Assembly: GCA_018969425.1 (NCBI GenBank)
Contig: JAGWYJ010000004.1
Span: forward strand, 1 to 64,000
Length of the DNA stretch: 64,000 bases
Reading direction: 5' to 3'
Source of the DNA: Alphaproteobacteria bacterium
GTDB taxonomy: Bacteria > Pseudomonadota > Alphaproteobacteria > Caulobacterales > Hyphomonadaceae
Position 1 is the first letter of the stretch. Each line of letters starts with the position of its first letter. The translations under genes were made by a program, and so were the position numbers. Below, piece by piece: positions 1 to 8,134 of the stretch. The notes under the pieces were generated by a model, which made no database searches, was not told where the DNA came from, and saw only the letters and a program-made list of their open reading frames with translations.

Positions 1-464
1 CCAGCCTCATACCGAGACGTCGGAGATTTTCTCCGGCGCGACCTGGATCAAGAGCGAAGGTCGGAGCGCCATGAGAGACAAAAAGCGACGGCAGCGTGGG
101 CATGAACCTTCAATCGCATATTCGAGCTGATGGGGAGGCGGTCAGATAGAGCTCTTCAGCCCGCCCGTCACGTTAATCGCCGTATCAGTGAACCTAAAGG
201 AGACATGACAATGTCGGCGAGGCTTGCGGGAGGCGTGGAGCAAAGACGACATTGTTCCCTCTGGTGAACGGGCCGATCCGGATTCCCCACTCTGAGGATC
301 AGTCGGAACGCCCCGCGCAGGCGATGGCAAGGCAGGCGTTCGCAGTCCGTCTTCCCCGGGCCATGGCCTAGCCCCCATGAGAATCCCGCAGTGAAGGGCG
401 CCCCTCAGTCTCTCGCGCACAAAAATCCTGAAGAGTCCGCTCAAATTGACGCTTGACGCCAAGC
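1..464. other. Gene-poor left edge, possible SDR remnant
   Basis: I see no intact gene here. On the minus strand, positions 142-198 translate to TDTAINVTGGLKSSI followed by a stop. This resembles the extreme C-terminus of short-chain dehydrogenases, which commonly end with a V-x-GG motif, but nothing upstream continues the family, so at best it is a remnant. A plus-strand open frame enters from the left edge and ends near 130; it could be the tail of a gene outside the window, but I do not recognise it. Confidence 0.3.
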
Positions 465-481
465 ACTTTGTATTTCAAAGT
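465..481. promoter_or_regulatory. Palindromic operator upstream of membrane protein/HTH operon
   Basis: ACTTTG and CAAAGT form a perfect inverted repeat separated by TATTT, about 50 bases before the ATG at 531. TTGACG precedes it at 453-458, in a position suitable for a -35 element, and recurs at 484-489. The downstream operon encodes a small winged-helix regulator, so autoregulation through this site is the natural inference. Confidence 0.55.
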
Positions 482-530
482 ACTTGACGTAAACAGTCGG
501 CTTCGACGCCAATGCAGGGAGACTTTCGCA

Positions 531-1163
531 ATGACCGATAACCACACCGCAGCCACTTCTGATCTTTCCTATCTGCGCACTCTGGCCGAAACCGGCAGAG
601 AGGCGCCGCTCATGGCGGGCCCCTACCTCGCCGCCGGGGGCGGCTGGTTTGCAGCCGCGAGCCTCACTCAGTGGCCTGTCCTTCGCAATCTTCTGGGACT
701 GGACCTCCAGCAAGCCATGATGGCCTGGCTGGCGGCGGCGGCCGGTTTCGCCATTCACCTGCTTGTGCTGATCCGTCAGGACAGGACGAAGAGCGAAAAC
801 TCGAGCAATCGGGCCGTCAACTCAGTCTGGACAGGCATAGGGTTCGCCATCATGGCGTTCTGGATAGGGGTCGCGGTCATGGCCTACCGACAGGAGGACC
901 CCTTCCTCATGAACTCGATCAGTCTCCACGTCCTGAGCCTCTATTCGGTCGGCTGGGCCGTGGCCGCCGCCATGACCCGTCAGGGGTGGATGAGGTTTAA
1001 CGCCCTTATGGCGCTAATCACTGTCCCGCTGCTCGGGGCATTCGTCGGAACGGGCCACGAATATCTTATCTACGCCATCGCCCTCATATTGACGGCCGTG
1101 ATTCCGGGCCTCCGCCTCATGGCGGCTTCGCAGGTCGTCCGTCAGCCAAAGCTCGGGGCGTGA
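531..1163 (+). CDS. Integral membrane protein, partner of winged-helix regulator
   Basis: This 210-residue protein is mostly hydrophobic. About six membrane segments are visible, roughly at residues 30-45, 60-80, 95-115, 125-150, 155-175 and 180-200 of the ATG-531 form, and the N-terminus is polar. I chose ATG 531 because AGGGAG lies about 10 bases upstream; an in-frame ATG at 453 would run through the operator palindrome. The stop is 4 bases before the start of a winged-helix regulator, so the two form an operon. I recognise no enzymatic motif. A role as a regulated inner-membrane protein is inferred from the pairing; the true function is unknown. Confidence 0.75.
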   Translation: MTDNHTAATSDLSYLRTLAETGREAPLMAGPYLAAGGGWFAAASLTQWPVLRNLLGLDLQQAMMAWLAAAAGFAIHLLVLIRQDRTKSENSSNRAVNSVWTGIGFAIMAFWIGVAVMAYRQEDPFLMNSISLHVLSLYSVGWAVAAAMTRQGWMRFNALMALITVPLLGAFVGTGHEYLIYAIALILTAVIPGLRLMAASQVVRQPKLGA

Positions 1164-1167
1164 GGCG

Positions 1168-1461
1168 ATGAAAGAGTTCGACATCAACTCCCTCGACGAC
1201 GTGATACACGGACGTATTCGCCTCGGCATCATGGCGTTCCTGGTAGGCGCAGAGACAACCGATTTCAGCGCTCTTAAGACTCACCTGGGAGCAACCGACG
1301 GCAATCTTTCCGTACACCTCCGCAAGCTCGAAGAGGCGGATTACGTCAAAGTCGAGAAATCGTTCAGGAACCGCAAGCCTCTGACAACCATCACTCTGAC
1401 AACGACGGGTCGTCAGGCGTTCGTGAGATATCTCGACTCAATCGGCAAGCTTATCAGTTGA
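1168..1461 (+). CDS. Winged-helix transcriptional regulator (HTH_34-like)
   Basis: This 97-residue protein matches the small single-domain winged-helix (PF13601-type) regulators. The N-terminus carries the VIHGRIRLGIMAFL segment typical of the first helix, residues about 30-60 form the helix-turn-helix with the GNLSVHLRKLEEADYV recognition region, and a basic wing with FRNRKPLTTITLTTTGR follows. It is transcribed just behind a membrane-protein gene, with GAGGCG serving as ribosome binding site in the 4-base gap. The palindrome at 465-481 is the obvious candidate operator. Family assignment is firm; the signal it senses is unknown. Confidence 0.85.
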   Translation: MKEFDINSLDDVIHGRIRLGIMAFLVGAETTDFSALKTHLGATDGNLSVHLRKLEEADYVKVEKSFRNRKPLTTITLTTTGRQAFVRYLDSIGKLIS

Positions 1462-1514
1462 GAGGATCAGTCAGCGTTTGTCGATCACCTACGATAGGAC
1501 GCTTCTCGTTAAAC

Positions 1515-1559
1515 AGTCCTGACCACGCGCCGCAGCCTCCGGCTCGCACGGTCAGGACT
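1515..1559. terminator. Bidirectional terminator candidate between convergent genes
   Basis: AGTCCTGACC at 1515-1524 and GGTCAGGACT at 1550-1559 are perfect inverted repeats with a 25-base GC-rich loop. They lie between the convergent HTH gene and pyrC and overlap the pyrC stop codon. There is no long T-run, so a factor-independent terminator is plausible but not certain. Confidence 0.45.
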
Positions 1560-2652
1560 TCTCGAGGCCCTCCAGACCGGAAATCGACCACCTCAGAGTT
1601 TCACCTGCGTGAAACGGAACGATCTCCTGGTCGCCAAGCGTCATCCTCGCCGGAACTGGATGAGGCAGGCGCTCCAGCTCCACAAACCCCTCATTGAGCG
1701 GGAGCCCGTAGAATCTTGGCCCGTTCTCTGAAGCGAAGGCCGCAAACCGCGAAAGCGCTCCCTCTTCTTCAAAGACCATAGCGTAACTTTCCAGAGCGCA
1801 GGGCGAATTGAAGATGCCCGCGCACCCGCAGGCGGCTTCCTTATCGGCCGCCGGGTGAGGCGCTGAATCCGTTCCGAGAAAGAACTTCGGCGAGCCGGAA
1901 ACCGCCGCCTTTCGAAGAGCAAGCCGATGCGGCTCCCGTTTGGCGACCGGCAGGCAATAGAAGTGGGGTCGAATTCCGCCCTCGAACATGGCGTTGCGAT
2001 TGATGTGCAGATGATGCGGCGTGATTGTTGCGGCGAGATTCGGCCCGGCGGCTTCAACGAACGCGACAGCTTCCGCCGTCGTAATGTGCTCAAATACGAC
2101 TTTCAGTCCCGGAAAATCAGCCAGAAGTTTCACCAGAACACGCTCGATAAAAACCGCCTCCCGGTCAAAGATATCGATATGACGATCCGTAACCTCCCCA
2201 TGGATGAGGAGCGGCATGCCGATCCTTTGCATAACCTCAAGGACGCCATGCAGGTTTCGGACATCCGTGACGCCGTGAGCGGAATTTGTGGTGGCGTTGG
2301 CAGGATAGAGCTTACAGGCCGCAAATACGCCCTCGGCGAACCCGCGTTCAACCTCCAGAGGGTCGAGAGTGTCTGTAAGGTAGCAGGTCATTAAAGGAGT
2401 GAAGGCAAGGCCCGGGTCAACGGCGGACAGAATGCGGTCCCGGTAGGCGGCCGCTGCGGCTGCGGTCGTGACGGGCGGGCGAAGATTGGGCATGACGATG
2501 GCTCGAGCAAACTGCCGCGCTGTGTGATTGACGACCGAGCGGAGGATGGCCCCGTCGCGAAGATGCACATGCCAGTCGTCCGGACGACGGAGCCTGATGC
2601 GATCAACCGAAGAGCCTGTCTGATTGCGACCGTCAGGAACAGAACTTGGCAT
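1552..2652 (-). CDS. pyrC: Dihydroorotase, homodimeric type
   Basis: The 366-residue product closes N-carbamoyl-aspartate to dihydroorotate in pyrimidine synthesis. The metal-binding WHVHLRDG motif lies near residue 30, and the lysine expected to be carboxylated is in FAACKLYP about 90 residues later. The histidines in LLIHGEV and VFEHITT and the late GTDSAPH aspartate motif complete the binuclear metal site. Length is slightly above the roughly 350 residues of the E. coli PyrC type. I chose ATG 2652, preceded by AGAGG, over a longer frame to 2853 whose extra N-terminus does not resemble the family. pyrE lies elsewhere in the window, so the pathway genes are dispersed. Confidence 0.93.
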   Translation of the reverse strand: MPSSVPDGRNQTGSSVDRIRLRRPDDWHVHLRDGAILRSVVNHTARQFARAIVMPNLRPPVTTAAAAAAYRDRILSAVDPGLAFTPLMTCYLTDTLDPLEVERGFAEGVFAACKLYPANATTNSAHGVTDVRNLHGVLEVMQRIGMPLLIHGEVTDRHIDIFDREAVFIERVLVKLLADFPGLKVVFEHITTAEAVAFVEAAGPNLAATITPHHLHINRNAMFEGGIRPHFYCLPVAKREPHRLALRKAAVSGSPKFFLGTDSAPHPAADKEAACGCAGIFNSPCALESYAMVFEEEGALSRFAAFASENGPRFYGLPLNEGFVELERLPHPVPARMTLGDQEIVPFHAGETLRWSISGLEGLEKS

Positions 2653-3114
2653 ACAAAAAACCTCTGGGACACTCTGCCAGCCCAGACCGCCGCGGGATGT
2701 GACTGATCTGATTTTCCGCCCGCATATCCTGTTTTGACGCGACTGCACAGCGCCCGGAAAGGATCGCGGAGAGACTGTAACGAAAACGCCCGCCCCCAGG
2801 TGCGCCGCCCCTGAGGCATGGGAGCGATCACATGCCTCAGATGGCGTTCGCATTCACATCACGGGATCATGCGCTGACGCCGGAACAGCGACTCTTCAAT
2901 CGCTTAGCGATGAGGAACGCTGAGATCCGCATGTCTCCGCAAACACCTCGACAGCGACCAGATGAGCTCAGAAAGGCCATTCGACCCTCTAAGCCGCGGG
3001 ACGAACATGTCCGGCCTGCCGGCAACACGGCTGACCCGGTTTCACCTTCAGGTCACGACGTCGCCGGTCAGGCTACACCAGTCGATGTCGCAACGACGGA
3101 GAGGATTGTGACGG
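2653..3114. other. Intergenic, no supported gene
   Basis: This 460-base stretch between pyrC and a DsbA-like gene contains a plus-strand open frame (2832-3185), but its product matches no family I know, is basic and proline-rich, and runs antisense into the neighbouring gene. I regard the region as the pyrC leader plus degraded or non-coding DNA. Confidence 0.5.
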
Positions 3115-3717
3115 TCAGCTGCCTGACAGCATCTCCTCAATCTGTCCCAAGCGCTCCTTCCCAAAGAACATTTCCGTACCGATGAAGAAGGTCGGGATGC
3201 CGAAGGCGCCCCGTTCGACCGCCCTTTCCGTATTGTCCATAAGCGCCTGCTTGACGGCAGGGTCCTGCGTCCGGGCTGCGAGGACGTCAGCATCGAAGCC
3301 CGCTGCAGTCAGCGCGGCCGCGACAGCACCGGCATCCGTCACATCGAGCCCCTCCTCCCAAATCGCCGGAGACACAGCCTCGATCAGCCTGACCTGGTCA
3401 TCGCCGCTCAGTGACACCAGCATCCGAAGCAGATTGACCGAATTAAAAGGGAAGTTGGGGTTCATTCTGAACCGCGTGAACCCATGTTTCGTGATGAAAC
3501 GCTGCATTTCGAGCGCCGCATACTGATTCTTGCCCTTCACTTCCGCATCACGAACAAACGGAGGGGCGTTGCCTGTCAGCTTGTGCATCCCTCCAAGGAA
3601 GGCGGGCGTGATCAAGATCTCAGCACCCTGTCGTGCGGCGAGCTCCCGCAGCGGCCGCCAGACCAGATAGCCGTTGGGACTGACGAAATCAAAAATCAGT
3701 TCAATGGTTCTGGTCAC
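3115..3717 (-). CDS. DsbA-like / 2-hydroxychromene-2-carboxylate isomerase family protein
   Basis: This 200-residue thioredoxin-fold protein belongs to the kappa-GST/HCCA-isomerase branch of the DsbA family. It opens with IELIFDFVSPNGYLVWRPL, where the S-P-N-x-Y stretch replaces the CxxC of true DsbA proteins and supplies the glutathione-contacting serine of the family. The C-terminus has GIPTFFIGTEMFFGKERL with the cis-proline IPT-F motif. The GTG at 3717 fits the family N-terminus and has GGAGAG upstream; an ATG at 3762 gives a 215-residue alternative. Likely role: glutathione-dependent isomerisation of an aromatic degradation intermediate. The precise substrate is unknown. Confidence 0.82.
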   Translation of the reverse strand: MTRTIELIFDFVSPNGYLVWRPLRELAARQGAEILITPAFLGGMHKLTGNAPPFVRDAEVKGKNQYAALEMQRFITKHGFTRFRMNPNFPFNSVNLLRMLVSLSGDDQVRLIEAVSPAIWEEGLDVTDAGAVAAALTAAGFDADVLAARTQDPAVKQALMDNTERAVERGAFGIPTFFIGTEMFFGKERLGQIEEMLSGS

Positions 3718-3828
3718 GTTCACTCTCCAGCCAGCCGCCACGCGGCGTTTTTGATTTTGCACTCATCTCAGGATGACCGCCGTCATCATGCGTCATCCAG
3801 TCTTCGACCTGAGGGTCTAAACGCAGCC

Positions 3829-4980
3829 TCATCCAAGGCCTTCCACAGCGAATGTCAGGCCTGCGCCCGCCTGCAGTCGAACCAGAAGCGCCTCTCCCAT
3901 CGCCGACGACGACGTCCAGCATCCTCCCGGAACCCTGTCGCGTCCGATGTCGCGCGCAAGACAGATCGCGCACTCGGCGATGATCTTCGACGTTGACCCG
4001 TAGCCCGGATCGCGATCGCCTTTCACTGACGCGCGCAGGGTGCGGCCATCAGGATACTCAGCGATGAAAAGCAGGTCATAGAACCCGGCCTCGCGCTCTT
4101 CCTTCGTAGGGCCTTCTCCAGGTTTCAGGGGCGAACCGAACGAGAAGCCCGCAGCGGAAGCAGCGTCAGGTCCTCCCGTCATCGTCATCTCATCATAGAC
4201 GAAGTCCCTGCCCCAGAGGTGATCAAGCAGGAAATTCGACCTGTGAACGGCCTTGGTGTTGATCGAAGCCATCATGAACGGAGCGACCCAGGAGCCCGTG
4301 ACTTTGTCCTCGTAGGCGGCGTTGAGGTCAGGCTGCGCCGGACCCCTGAATCCAGGCGTCAGCGCGAAGGGGTCGGCGAGCAGAGCGCCAATGGACGGAT
4401 CCTTCCGGACCGCTGCGGCGGTGGCTGCACCCGAAGCCATCGTGCCGCCCGAAAGTCCGCCATTGATCGCGCGCACGCGCCCTCTGACCCGCGGCGCATA
4501 GGCGCCAAAGGTCTTCTTCGCTTCGTTCTGAACAAACCAGACCCCAAGATCGAACGGCACGGAATCAAACCCGCAGGAAAACACGATCCGGGCGCCGCTC
4601 TGTTTGGCAGCGACTTCGTGCGCCGCAATCATGCTGGCGATCCAGTTGGATTCTCCTGTGAGATCGACATAGTCGGTCCCGGCCTTTGCGCAGGCCGCCA
4701 GCAGCTTATCTCCATAAAGCTGATAGGGACCCGCCGTCGTCAGCACCACCGCAGCGCGCTGGGCCAGCGCGGCCAGCGCCTCCGAATCGTCCGCATCCGC
4801 AACGATAAGAGAAGTGTCCGCCCTCGCCCCGATGAGATCACGCACCTCTGCAAGCCTTGCCGCGCTTCGCCCAGCCATGGCCCATGTCACGTCGCCGCCA
4901 TGCGCTACCAGATACTCTGCGACAAGCCGACCCGTATAACCGCTGGCGCCGTAGACCACGATGTCGAATTCGCGCGTCAT
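3829..4980 (-). CDS. Saccharopine dehydrogenase-like trans-acting enoyl reductase family protein
   Basis: This 383-residue protein has an N-terminal Rossmann fold with FDIVVYGASGYTGRLVAEYL, the G-A-S-G-Y-T-G dinucleotide-binding signature of the saccharopine-dehydrogenase NADP-binding family. Residues about 95-150 include TTAGPYQLYG and YVDLTGES, also typical of this group. Members include trans-acting enoyl reductases and membrane-associated reductases of unknown substrate. It is transcribed divergently from nothing obvious; the next minus-strand gene is an SDR 160 bases upstream. A redox role on a lipid or ketide substrate is inferred only from the family. Confidence 0.8.
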   Translation of the reverse strand: MTREFDIVVYGASGYTGRLVAEYLVAHGGDVTWAMAGRSAARLAEVRDLIGARADTSLIVADADDSEALAALAQRAAVVLTTAGPYQLYGDKLLAACAKAGTDYVDLTGESNWIASMIAAHEVAAKQSGARIVFSCGFDSVPFDLGVWFVQNEAKKTFGAYAPRVRGRVRAINGGLSGGTMASGAATAAAVRKDPSIGALLADPFALTPGFRGPAQPDLNAAYEDKVTGSWVAPFMMASINTKAVHRSNFLLDHLWGRDFVYDEMTMTGGPDAASAAGFSFGSPLKPGEGPTKEEREAGFYDLLFIAEYPDGRTLRASVKGDRDPGYGSTSKIIAECAICLARDIGRDRVPGGCWTSSSAMGEALLVRLQAGAGLTFAVEGLG

Positions 4981-5140
4981 TCGCCTCTTCCTTCCTGTCC
5001 GCCTGGGAGCGTTGAACTCGATCCGTCATCGGCCCGATGCAATCGTCGCCCCATGGAAGGCGAACGCCTCGCCGGCGGGCGGCTCGAGCCGTGACGACGA
5101 TCGATCCTTCGAGGGGGACAGAGTTTCGTCATGCCAGGAC

Positions 5141-5929
5141 CTATTTGAGATTTGGGTTTCCGGCATGATTCCACCAGGCGAGATCTGAATGGGCGCGCAG
5201 GTCGAGCTCAAAGGTCCAGGCCGATCGATGCTGGTGGGCAAGATGAAAGTAAGTCTCCGCGATTTCAGAAGGGACGAGCAGTCCGTCATGCTCGAGCCCC
5301 TTCTGCTCCCGCAGCGCCTGAAAACGCTCAGCGCCCAGCATCTTGCCCAGAGTGTCCGGAGCATCGACGGCGCCGTCGATGACGATGTGGGCGACATGAA
5401 TGCCCTTGCCCGCAAACTGGGCGTTCAGAGACTGGCACAGCATGCGGCGGCCGCCCATGGCCGCCGCATGCGAATGCTGGCCCGCATTACCGCGCATGGC
5501 GGCCGTGGCCGATGTCACCAGCAACACCCCTTTTCCGCGTTCCTCCATATACGGGAACATCGCCTGCGCGAGGCGAAACAGACCGAACGTCGCCATCCGC
5601 CAGCCCATCTCAAACTGCTTCAGGGTCGTGGAGGCGAGGCCCCGGTCCCCGATCTGCGCTCCAAGGTTGAACACCGCTGCTGCAATCGGCCCAACATGGC
5701 CTTCGACGTGACCGACCAGCTGTTCAATGCTGCCTTCTTCCACTGCGTTGACGATGTAGCCGCTGGCGGCGCCGCCCTCCGCCTCAATTTCTGCGACAAG
5801 CCTGTCCAGGCCCTCTCTGTCGGACCGTCGTGCGAGAACCGCGTGGTAGCCCTCCCGGGCGAACCTCTTCGCTACATTGCCGCCAATTCCGGCCCCGGCG
5901 CCAAGGACTAAGCAGACAGGTCTGGTCAT
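5141..5929 (-). CDS. Short-chain dehydrogenase/reductase
   Basis: This 262-residue SDR starts MTRPVCLVLGAGAGIGGNVA, with the glycine-rich nucleotide-binding loop near residues 10-17, and continues with FNLGAQI where classical SDRs have NNAG. The active-site region around residues 140-160 reads LVTSATAAMRGNAGQHSHAAA: the tyrosine of the usual Y-x-x-x-K is replaced by histidine and no lysine follows four residues later, so it is an atypical member. Start ATG 5929 matches the family; the longer frame to 6055 overlaps the divergent TetR gene. The TetR neighbour probably controls it. Confidence 0.8.
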   Translation of the reverse strand: MTRPVCLVLGAGAGIGGNVAKRFAREGYHAVLARRSDREGLDRLVAEIEAEGGAASGYIVNAVEEGSIEQLVGHVEGHVGPIAAAVFNLGAQIGDRGLASTTLKQFEMGWRMATFGLFRLAQAMFPYMEERGKGVLLVTSATAAMRGNAGQHSHAAAMGGRRMLCQSLNAQFAGKGIHVAHIVIDGAVDAPDTLGKMLGAERFQALREQKGLEHDGLLVPSEIAETYFHLAHQHRSAWTFELDLRAHSDLAWWNHAGNPNLK

Positions 5930-5957
5930 GGATGGCCCCTCAGCCGACAACCTTGAC

Positions 5958-5981
5958 ATTATGGACCAATCATTCCAGAAT
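5958..5981. promoter_or_regulatory. TetR operator candidate in divergent SDR/TetR region
   Basis: ATTATGGA and TCCAGAAT form an inverted repeat (7 of 8 positions) around an 8-base spacer, in the gap between the SDR and the TetR gene. A TTGACA at 5953-5958 overlaps its left edge and could be a -35 element for the TetR gene. Position and symmetry suit a TetR dimer controlling both genes. Confidence 0.5.
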
Positions 5982-5987
5982 GCAAGG

Positions 5988-6563
5988 ATGTCCCGCCCTC
6001 CTGAATTCGATCGCTCCAAAGCCCTGAGCCAGGCCCTCACGCTGTTCTGGCGCAAAGGATATCAGGCCACGTCTCTGGCGGACCTCCTCACAGCCATGCA
6101 GATCAGCCGGAGCAGCTTTTATGCGACGTTCGGCGATAAACGCTCTTTGTTCATTGAATGCCTGGACCAGTTCTCGACGCGGATAAGGTCCATGCTAAAA
6201 ACCGCCCGTGGAGACATGGCTCCGTTGGATTTTCTGCAGCGTTTCTTCGAGGGCAGCGTCACGGGTAGGCCAAACCCCAGAGGACAGTGGGGGTGCATGC
6301 TGGTCAACACGGTGCTGGAAATGGCCGACGTTGATTCAGAGCTCGCATCTCGCGCCAGCGAGCACTTGTCCGCAATGCAGGACGTGTTTGAAAGCTACCT
6401 GCTGGAAGCGGGAGCGGATCCGGCCTGCGCGAAGGAATTGGCCGCCATGCTGACGCTGGTGAATGAAGGCATCCGTGTCTCAAGTCGCCGCCGCTTGCCA
6501 GACGAGCAGCGCCGGCAGCCGGTCGCAACGGCCTTTCGCCTGATCCGGAACGCGATAACGTGA
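5988..6563 (+). CDS. TetR/AcrR family transcriptional regulator
   Basis: This is a 191-residue TetR protein. The N-terminal DNA-binding domain reads FDRSKALSQALTLFWRKGY, then TSLADLLTAMQISRSSFYATFGDKRSLF, the canonical helix-turn-helix ending in a YxxFGDK turn. The rest is the helical ligand-binding and dimerisation domain. The start at 5988 was chosen because upstream ATGs (5961, 5877) would lie in or before the operator palindrome. It is divergent from an SDR gene, so local regulation of that gene is the most likely job; the ligand is unknown. Confidence 0.88.
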   Translation: MSRPPEFDRSKALSQALTLFWRKGYQATSLADLLTAMQISRSSFYATFGDKRSLFIECLDQFSTRIRSMLKTARGDMAPLDFLQRFFEGSVTGRPNPRGQWGCMLVNTVLEMADVDSELASRASEHLSAMQDVFESYLLEAGADPACAKELAAMLTLVNEGIRVSSRRRLPDEQRRQPVATAFRLIRNAIT

Positions 6564-6881
6564 CCTCTGTCAAATCCTTCATCACGGTCCGCGCCCTGCC
6601 CGGTACGGGAAGGTTTTCGGCAAAGCCGTAAACGTCGGCTCATCACTGAAGAAGACGATCCGGATACGGCAAGTCAGGTGGGTATGTGCGTAAAGCTCCT
6701 CTCCTGACGGTCGCCTCTCCACAAAGTGACCCTGCTGCGAGACATAGGGCGCCCAGCCAGACGATCGGATGTAGCCAAGCAAACGGGTTTTAAACCGAAG
6801 ACAGTCGCACGCCCTGTGAAACCTGCGTGGTCGGCAGCCTCGGGCGCCGGCTTGAGAGGTCGCGAGGCAAACTTATACTCC
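6564..6881. other. Intergenic, possible short minus-strand frame
   Basis: I see no recognised gene. A minus-strand frame at 6582-6782 encodes 66 residues (ending TALPKTFPYRAGRGP) with protein-like composition, and may be the remnant of a gene, but I cannot place it in a family and do not call it. Confidence 0.3.
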
Positions 6882-7919
6882 TCAACCAAAAACGTCGCTA
6901 ACTCCGAGATCAGCGAGCCACCGCTGAACGAGAGCGCCGGTGGGCGCATCCAGACGATCGGCAATGCGACGCCGGATCATGGTGCGGGCCTGCTCAGGAT
7001 ATGCCCGGCAAAGATAACTTGCCGGTTCACCATAGGTGTCGATTGTGAACGCACGACTGCCGGCTCTCAGCGCTTCGGCGTTGGCCAGCAGAAAGGGCCG
7101 GTACTGCTCGGCGGTCAACCTCAGGACACGGCGAGCAAAGGGAGTTGAATCCGGAAACGGCGCCCAGGTCGCATCCGTCGCCCAGCCGATGCGGGCAATA
7201 TCCGGGGTCGTGTTTTGCGCGTGCCATGCCACGATGCGCGGGTAACCAAGCACAATCTTTCGGGGGTCAGGATCATGCAGCGTGTGGGCGTGCAGACCTC
7301 CCAGAAAGATGCAGTCGACAGCGGTCGGCCGGTCACCCAGCAGAAACCGCGTATCGGCCAGCTGCGCCTCGGCCGCGGCCAGCAGCTGTCGGTACTCGTC
7401 TTCAGCGGCACGCTGATGAAACACAGTCTCAGTGCCGGTTGCGCGACAGGAGCGCGGACCCCAGGCGCTCAGCTGTTCAGCAGCCTTGGCGTCAACGCCC
7501 GCGATCACGCTGGCGGCGAAGCGGCCGCTCTCCGGATAATGCCAGCGATAATGGACCATCACGCGTCCCACCCACTCGTCCAGGCAGTCCTCAACGATAT
7601 GGGTAAGCACCCCTAGCGCCCCCTCGGGGAAAAGCCGCCGTTCGGGAAAACGTGAATCCAGCAGGTCGATAATCGGGGTCGTGTCAGCCAGCGCCCAGTT
7701 CTCGGGCGTAACCAGCACAGGCATCTGATGCGTGCCGGCGCGCGCCTCGAGCTCGATCCGGTTCGGACTGGTCCGCTTGTTATGAAATACAAAAGGGACG
7801 CCATAGAACCGCAGGGCCGCTTCCAGCTTGCGAGTGAACAGGCTGAGTGCAGATCCATACAGGGAGTACAAAGTCAAACTCCGCTCGATGCGCTTTCGTG
7901 TCAGACATCTGGACGACAC
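6882..7919 (-). CDS. Glutathione S-transferase-like protein
   Basis: This 345-residue protein has an N-terminal thioredoxin fold (LTLYSLYGSALSLFTRKLEAALRFYG, split here by family position), followed by THQMPVLVTPENWALADTTPIIDLLD, where the P-V-L cis-proline and the adenylate D-T/S-T position match GST N-terminal domains. The C-terminal half carries LADTRFLLGDRPTAVDCIFLGGLHAH, the GST C-terminal helix motif with the conserved D-x-x-L. It is longer than classical GSTs (about 220). The start is uncertain: GTG 7919 or TTG 7877, the latter fitting the fold better but with a poorly spaced Shine-Dalgarno. Substrate unknown. Confidence 0.75.
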   Translation of the reverse strand: MSSRCLTRKRIERSLTLYSLYGSALSLFTRKLEAALRFYGVPFVFHNKRTSPNRIELEARAGTHQMPVLVTPENWALADTTPIIDLLDSRFPERRLFPEGALGVLTHIVEDCLDEWVGRVMVHYRWHYPESGRFAASVIAGVDAKAAEQLSAWGPRSCRATGTETVFHQRAAEDEYRQLLAAAEAQLADTRFLLGDRPTAVDCIFLGGLHAHTLHDPDPRKIVLGYPRIVAWHAQNTTPDIARIGWATDATWAPFPDSTPFARRVLRLTAEQYRPFLLANAEALRAGSRAFTIDTYGEPASYLCRAYPEQARTMIRRRIADRLDAPTGALVQRWLADLGVSDVFG

Positions 7920-8134
7920 AATCTCACGACTGTCTACGGTGTGCTGTCGCTATCCTGCACGCAATCTGAGACGAAAGGACCGGAGCGAAAACCCAGCCGC
8001 CAGTATCCCCTTTCGTTCAGCCCCTCACAGTGAAAGCGCCACGCCGATCGAAACGCTGGATAAGAGCGACTGTGAAAACCAAATCAGGCAGCGCCAGCCA
8101 GCTTTCCGGCATCCGGAAGCCGCCCAACCTCTGG

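Noticed and set aside
142-198. SDR C-terminal gene on the minus strand
   Set aside because: Only about 15 residues resemble the family; kept as a possible remnant, not a gene.
2832-3185. 117-residue plus-strand frame
   Set aside because: No recognisable family, overlaps the DsbA-like gene antisense, basic low-complexity composition.
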